A stretch of 64,000 bases of DNA from Tropicibacter sp. Alg240-R139 (lineage in GTDB: Bacteria > Pseudomonadota > Alphaproteobacteria > Rhodobacterales > Rhodobacteraceae): NCBI RefSeq assembly GCF_900537075.1, contig NZ_UNRA01000001.1, forward strand, positions 1 through 64,000, given 5' to 3'. The notes under the pieces were generated by a model, which ran no database searches, was not told the DNA's origin, and worked only from the letters and a program-made list of their open reading frames with translations. Shown here one piece after another: positions 59,451 through 64,000 of the stretch. Made by a program: the position numbers and the translations under genes. How positions within the stretch are numbered: the stretch's first letter is position 1; each line of letters starts with the position of its first letter.

Positions 59451-60359
59451 TCAGGCGGGTGCAAGGCTGGCATGGGCTTGGTCCAAAATACGTTTGGCCT
59501 CTGATCCTTGCATCTTTTGGATGTCATCCTGGTATTTCAGGATCGCGCCAAGCGTGTCGGCGATCACCTCGGGGCTGAGGTTGATGACGTCGAGTGCCAG
59601 CAGGCATTTGGCCCAATCAATGGTTTCCGCCACGCCAGGTTTCTTAAACAGATCTTCAGTCCGCAGTTGCTGGACAAAAGCCACAATTTCTCGGGACAGG
59701 TTTTCAGCGGCTTCGGGCGCACGGGCATTCAGGATTTCGACCTCACGCTCGAAATCCGGGTAATCGACCCAATGATAGAGGCACCGGCGCTTCAGCGCAT
59801 CATGCACTTCACGTGTGCGGTTCGAGGTCACGATAACCACTGGTGGCTCCGGCGCCTTGATGGTGCCAAGTTCGGGGATGGTAACCTGAAAATCGCTGAG
59901 CGCTTCCAAAAGGAACGCTTCGAAGGGTTCATCCGTGCGGTCCAACTCGTCGATCAACAGCACCGGTGCACCGTTTTCATCCGGGCGCATCGCCTCTAGC
60001 AGCGGGCGCTCGACCAGGAACTCGTCCGAAAACAGCTCGGTCTGTAGGGCCTTGCGATCTGCCCCTCCTGACGCTTCGGCCGTGCGAATTGCCACCATCT
60101 GCGCCGGAAAGTTCCATTCATAAACCGCCGACGATGCATCAAGCCCTTCGTAACATTGCAACCGGATCAGACGGCGCCCCAACGCCGCGCTAAGCGCCTT
60201 GGCAATCTCGGTCTTGCCGACGCCTGCCTCGCCTTCCAGAAACAAGGGCCGCCCCAGCTTGAGCGACAGGAACACCACCGTCGCCAACGACCGTCCACAA
60301 ACGTATCCTTGGGCGGTCAGCATCTCTTGCACCGCATTGATCGAATTCGGAATTGTCAT
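59451..60359 (-). CDS. coxD: MoxR-type AAA+ ATPase CoxD
   Basis: 302 residues from the ATG at 60359 (AGGAGAGAGC upstream). Walker A is GEAGVGKTE, Walker B is LLIDELDRTD, sensor 1 is VIVTSNRTRE, and the MoxR lid domain follows. CoxD is the chaperone-like ATPase partner of CoxE for cofactor assembly in the molybdenum hydroxylase. The two upstream ATG codons are less well supported. Confidence 0.95.
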   Translation of the reverse strand: MTIPNSINAVQEMLTAQGYVCGRSLATVVFLSLKLGRPLFLEGEAGVGKTEIAKALSAALGRRLIRLQCYEGLDASSAVYEWNFPAQMVAIRTAEASGGADRKALQTELFSDEFLVERPLLEAMRPDENGAPVLLIDELDRTDEPFEAFLLEALSDFQVTIPELGTIKAPEPPVVIVTSNRTREVHDALKRRCLYHWVDYPDFEREVEILNARAPEAAENLSREIVAFVQQLRTEDLFKKPGVAETIDWAKCLLALDVINLSPEVIADTLGAILKYQDDIQKMQGSEAKRILDQAHASLAPA

Positions 60360-60608
60360 GCTCTCTCCTCTTGGCGACCAGATGGGCACGAGAGCGCGCC
60401 GTCCGTCAACCGCCCTTGCGGCCGCATTTCACCGCAATTTAGGCCACCGTGGCACACTGTCCAAGAGTTTGCGAAATGTTGACGGATTCGCGCACAAATG
60501 TCATGACTTGGGAAACAATCAGCGCCCAGAGAATGGCGCCCTACAGGTATTGATCGGGGTAGACGTGGTGAAGAGTAGACCGGCATGCGAACCGGCGGAG
60601 GGTCGGGT

Positions 60609-61640
60609 ATGAAGATCACGGCCGTGACCTGCGTCAAGAACGAGGGGCCTTTCCTGCTGGAATGGATCGCCTTTAACCGGTTGATCGGCGTGACCGATTT
60701 CCTGTTTTACTCAAACGATTGCACAGATGCGACCGACCGCTTGCTGGATGCACTGGCAACGCGCGGTATCGTCCGGCACCTGCCGAACCCGGCCCAAGGG
60801 CGCAATTACCAGATGGAGGCGCTCAAGGCCGCCGCCCATGAGGACATCGTAGTGGATGCCGATTGGGTCTGGATCGCGGACGTGGACGAATTTTTGAACA
60901 TCCATGCAGGCGATCATACGATTCCCGCCTTGATCAAAGCCTGCGGCAACCCGCAGGCCATCAGCCTCTCGTTTCAGTTCTTTGCCAACGACGGGATCGA
61001 GGCATTCGAGGACAAGCCGGTGATCGAACAATTCACCCGGTCGCACAATCCCGATCTGTGGGGCGGTGAAAGTGCTGCCGAGGTCAAGACACTGATCCGC
61101 AGCGATTTCCCACTGCAATACTACGGCGCGCACCGCCCGTTTTTTCGCAAGAAATTACCGCCCAAGAAGCGACCCAGTTGGACCGATGGCTCGGGCCGCG
61201 ATGTGCAACACCGGTTCAAAGTTGCCGCCAACCCCCGCCGTATTCGCAAATTCCCGTCCCGTGGCGCGCGCGATCTGGCAACGTTGAACCATTATGCTCT
61301 GCGCAGCCTAGACAGCTATCTGGTCAAAAATGACCGGGGCGACGTAAACCGTGAGCACCGCAACTTCGACGACAGCTATTGGCGCGACCGCAACGATCCG
61401 GCCTGGCAGGATCTAAGCATCCAACGCTATCTGCCCGATCTGGAACGCGAGTTGGCCGAGTTGAAATCGGACTCCGAGATCCGCACGCTGCATGACGAGG
61501 CAGTGGCGCTTCACCGCGCCAAGCGGGACGAGCTGCTGGAGCAAGCTGAATATCAGGCCATGCGCGATCAACTGCGCGCGGCGTCGACCTTGCCGCCAGC
61601 CGAAGAAAAACTGTTGCAAAGACTGGGACTGACCGCATGA
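60609..61640 (+). CDS. Glycosyltransferase family 2-like protein (Glyco_tranf_2_4)
   Basis: 343 residues from the ATG at 60609 (GGAGGG upstream). The domain opens AVTCVKNEGPFLLEWIAFNR, then FLFYSNDCTDATD, with the metal-binding DADWVWIADVDEF (DxD-type) at about residue 90. The C-terminal third is helical and highly charged. The same domain recurs at the end of the protein encoded at 62290. It likely adds sugars to a surface polysaccharide or protein; the acceptor is unknown. It overlaps the sulfotransferase-like gene by 4 bases. Confidence 0.88.
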   Translation: MKITAVTCVKNEGPFLLEWIAFNRLIGVTDFLFYSNDCTDATDRLLDALATRGIVRHLPNPAQGRNYQMEALKAAAHEDIVVDADWVWIADVDEFLNIHAGDHTIPALIKACGNPQAISLSFQFFANDGIEAFEDKPVIEQFTRSHNPDLWGGESAAEVKTLIRSDFPLQYYGAHRPFFRKKLPPKKRPSWTDGSGRDVQHRFKVAANPRRIRKFPSRGARDLATLNHYALRSLDSYLVKNDRGDVNREHRNFDDSYWRDRNDPAWQDLSIQRYLPDLERELAELKSDSEIRTLHDEAVALHRAKRDELLEQAEYQAMRDQLRAASTLPPAEEKLLQRLGLTA

Positions 61641-62290
61641 GCCGTTTGCGCGTGATCAACCTTGGCCTTCCGAAATCGGGCACGACAACCCTGGGCAAGG
61701 CGCTAGAGGCGTCCGGCCTGAAAGTTGCGGATTGGAAGATCCATGATCACCAGACCGAAATCAAAGAGCTGCGAAACGACTTTGTCGGGCGTCTGCTGTA
61801 TCGTGGATATTTCAAGAAAGGCGATCCGCTGCATTTCATGCACGAGTTTGACGCCTTTACCGAAATCAGCATGATCGCACGCGGTTTCAACGAATGGCCG
61901 CAGACCGATTGGGGGTTGTTGAGCACTATCATCGACAAGCACCCCGGCGCCAAATTTCTTTATTCCAGCCGCCCCCCCGAAAAGCTGGTGGATTCCATGC
62001 TGCGCTGGTCCAATTTGGGCAAACGCCGTCTACCAATGTACCAGGTTCCCGGCATGCCCGAGGGATATGGGTACGAGGTCGGAGAATTGATCCGCTGGAT
62101 CGACGGACATCAAAAATTCTGCCGGCAGGTGTTTGCCGGAACCGATCGCTTTCTGGAATACGACATCACCGACCCTGAGGCACCGCAGAAGATCAGCGAA
62201 TTCCTGGGGATGGAAATCAAGTGGTGGGGCAAGGCCAACGTACAGGCCGAGCGGATCGCCGAAAAAACAGCGGCGGGCAAAAAATCCTGA
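61637..62290 (+). CDS. Sulfotransferase-like protein
   Basis: 217 residues. The 5'-phosphosulfate loop GLPKSGTTTLGKALEASGLK is near the N-terminus. A 3'-phosphate-binding Arg/Ser pair is suggested by KFLYSSRPPEKLVDSMLRWS, and EYDITDPEAPQKISEFLG is the usual C-terminal part. It probably transfers sulfate from PAPS to a sugar or other surface group. Start and stop overlap both neighbours (4 bases and 1 base), so it is cotranslated with the two glycosyltransferase genes. Confidence 0.85.
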   Translation: MSRLRVINLGLPKSGTTTLGKALEASGLKVADWKIHDHQTEIKELRNDFVGRLLYRGYFKKGDPLHFMHEFDAFTEISMIARGFNEWPQTDWGLLSTIIDKHPGAKFLYSSRPPEKLVDSMLRWSNLGKRRLPMYQVPGMPEGYGYEVGELIRWIDGHQKFCRQVFAGTDRFLEYDITDPEAPQKISEFLGMEIKWWGKANVQAERIAEKTAAGKKS

Positions 62291-64000
62291 TGCGACTCTA
62301 TCTGCATATCGGCCCCGAAGTGGCAGGCGCGCAGGCGCTGCAAGAGGTCCTGTCGTCCAAGCGCGAGCAGCTGCGCTCCAAGGGTGTTCTGTATCCCCGC
62401 AGCCCCGGCAACAAGGCACACACCCGGTTCTACATGGCGGTGACCGACACCGATCACATTGATCCGCTGCGGTTCAATCGCGGGTTTGCCCACCCGCAGA
62501 AACAGTCAGAGTTGCGCGATGAAGTGATGCGCGACCTGCAACGCGAGATCGACCAGACACGCCCCGAAACGGTGATCCTGTCGGTGCCGCAATTGGCGAC
62601 ATCAGTTCACCGCCGGTCTGAAATGCAGCGCATCCACGATCTGCTGCGCCCCCTTTCGAATGACATCCGCCTGCTGGCCTATTTGGACGACCCCGCGCGC
62701 CTGTTGTTGGATCATTACACCGCGCAACTCTCTGAAGGACGGGCCGAGCCGTTGAGCCACGAGTTGGCTATGATGGAACGCGAAAATTGGTGGGCCTCCT
62801 GCGTCGATGCCATGCCCCGCATCGACCCGCTGGCTGGTGTGTTCGAAGAAACCCAAGGCCCCGCCTTCTGGCTGGACACAAAGGCATTGCAACAAGAGTG
62901 GGAAGCCGTTTTTGGCGCAGGCGCCCTAAGCTTGCGCGCCCATGCCGAAGACCTGTTTGCCCCCGACACCATTACGGATGAAATCCGTACCGCCTTTGGC
63001 ATCAGCCAAACCATCGGCAAGGCCCAAGAGTTGCCCGAAAACCCGCCCATGTCGGCCGCCTGGATGGCCCGTGCGCGACAGCTCAACACGGTCCTTTTGC
63101 GCTTGCTGGCGCAGGGCGAGCGCCACGTGCCCCGACAGCTTTGGCGCAGCTTCATTGCCGAGGTTGCAACGCCCGGCCCAGCGACCAACCCAGGCAGCCT
63201 GTCGCAGATCTCGGACCGGTTCAGTGGAGCAAACGCAGAACTGATCCTGCGCCACCCCGAACTGGACGACGATACGTTCCGAGCGTCTAAGGCCAGTCAG
63301 CCTTGGACTGAGGCTGATCCAGACCGCGGTTTTCGCGCGTCACAGTACCTGCTGGCCTTTCTGTTCCGCATCGAAAAAGCCACAAAAGAAAAATTTGCCC
63401 AACGGGTTGAGGATCTGGCGGATCGCGGCACAGTTTCACCCACGCCCACCGTCTCGCATCCCGCACCTACGCCCGCGCACGAGGCCGCACCTGTCGCGCC
63501 TGTCGCACCAAAAGTTAATGGTTTGACCGACACGGCCCGCGCCCTGATGCCGCCGCAAGCGGTGCAGAATTTTGAAAAGCTCATGACCTCATCCTTTGCG
63601 CCTCACAACCGACTGGGTGCCGTCGACGAGGAGCAGCTGGCCGCCGCCTATACCGAAGTCCCACCGCGCGACCTGCCCGAGGGGCGCAGCGGCAATGTCA
63701 TCGTCGGCTGCATGAAGAACGAAGCCCCCTACATCGTGGAATGGGTCGCCTATCACCGCGCCATGGGGGTCGACAATTTTCTGATCTACACCAACGATTG
63801 TTCCGACGGCACCTCGGAAATCCTGGATCGGCTGCAGGACCTGGGCGTTCTGCAGCACCGCAACAACGATGATTGGAAGGGTAATTCACCTCAGCAATAT
63901 GCGTTGAACCAAGCGTTGAAAGAGCCGGTAATCCAGAACGCTGACTGGATCTTGCATATCGACGTGGACGAGTTCGTCAACGTGCGCACCGGCAACGGCA
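62290..64000 (+). CDS. Two-domain protein: sulfotransferase-like N-terminus and glycosyltransferase C-terminus (cut by window edge)
   Basis: An open frame of 570 codons running off the right edge. Residues 1-400 look like a helical, degenerate sulfotransferase-like region (MRLYLHIGPEVAGAQALQEV in the P-loop position, without the GKSGT consensus). A Pro/Ala-rich linker (TPTVSHPAPTPAHEAAPVAP) is followed by a family 2 glycosyltransferase domain: VGCMKNEAPYIVEWVAYHRA, FLIYTNDCSDGT and DWILHIDVDEFVN. The domain is a paralogue of the gene at 60609. The missing end is outside the window. Confidence 0.82.
   Translation, partial: MRLYLHIGPEVAGAQALQEVLSSKREQLRSKGVLYPRSPGNKAHTRFYMAVTDTDHIDPLRFNRGFAHPQKQSELRDEVMRDLQREIDQTRPETVILSVPQLATSVHRRSEMQRIHDLLRPLSNDIRLLAYLDDPARLLLDHYTAQLSEGRAEPLSHELAMMERENWWASCVDAMPRIDPLAGVFEETQGPAFWLDTKALQQEWEAVFGAGALSLRAHAEDLFAPDTITDEIRTAFGISQTIGKAQELPENPPMSAAWMARARQLNTVLLRLLAQGERHVPRQLWRSFIAEVATPGPATNPGSLSQISDRFSGANAELILRHPELDDDTFRASKASQPWTEADPDRGFRASQYLLAFLFRIEKATKEKFAQRVEDLADRGTVSPTPTVSHPAPTPAHEAAPVAPVAPKVNGLTDTARALMPPQAVQNFEKLMTSSFAPHNRLGAVDEEQLAAAYTEVPPRDLPEGRSGNVIVGCMKNEAPYIVEWVAYHRAMGVDNFLIYTNDCSDGTSEILDRLQDLGVLQHRNNDDWKGNSPQQYALNQALKEPVIQNADWILHIDVDEFVNVRTGNG

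Noticed and set aside
58458-59504. 348-codon forward frame opposite coxE
   Set aside because: Antisense shadow of the VWA protein gene.

Overview
This window comes from a GC-rich chromosome of a roseobacter-type alphaproteobacterium (Rhodobacterales). Pointers, from general knowledge of the group plus what is seen here, are two TRAP transporter operons, a form II cox (molybdenum hydroxylase) cluster, an assimilatory sulfate-reduction operon carrying the small DUF2849 and DUF934 partners, a lon-hup pair, and roseobacter-like dispersed intergenic repeats. No rRNA, CRISPR array or replication origin was seen.

Layout. 1-2000: a truncated IS1182-like transposase at the edge and an exported amidohydrolase. 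2216-11035: the most coherent catabolic module. A divergent RpiR-family repressor faces an N-formylglutamate amidohydrolase-like enzyme, a TRAP transporter (QMP), a glutamine-synthetase-like ligase, an aldehyde dehydrogenase and an iron-type alcohol dehydrogenase. Together they read as a candidate gamma-glutamylation route for an imported amine or amino alcohol. 11275-12878: two tandem paralogous envelope proteins. 13162-14972: a type II restriction-modification pair closely resembling NgoMIV (GCCGGC). 14973-17616: a decayed region with a structured repeat, a broken GntR regulator, an AbrB-type membrane protein, two convergent tRNA-Val genes and the relic of a tyrosine integrase between them.

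17636-24440: hup, lon (with a heat-shock-like promoter), tgt, a nucleoside hydrolase, and a band-7/NfeD pair. 24632-31403: a MarR regulator/acetyltransferase divergon, a small outer-membrane barrel, Fe-S assembly factors, a glycerophosphodiesterase, a 2OG-Fe(II) oxygenase and tpiA. 31536-38125: dctMQP and dctDB. Here the DctD-like regulator has lost its sigma-54 contact loop and Walker A lysine, while two matching dyad sites lie upstream of dctP. 38187-45129: a P450, then the Lrp/cobA/cysI/cysH/DUF934/fpr sulfur-assimilation block. 45237-49592: a cyclase-hydrolase fusion and infC (both with apparent non-ATG starts) and a DUF3300/DUF2950 pair.

49667-60359: a form II cox cluster (coxSLM, a molybdopterin-binding protein, XdhC, coxD, coxE). 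A YeeE/YedE sulfur-transport pair, with a persulfide-repressor-like operator and an FNR-like box, is inserted in it. 60609-64000: a run of glycosyltransferase and sulfotransferase-like genes for surface polysaccharide, open at the right edge.

Three kinds of repeat or palindrome recur between genes: a six-copy GC-hairpin plus AT-box element (family A), a two-copy element with a covarying 13-16 bp hairpin (family B), and a pair of perfect palindromes behind the first TRAP binding-protein gene. All functional statements rest on reading the sequence and recalled family knowledge; no database search was run.
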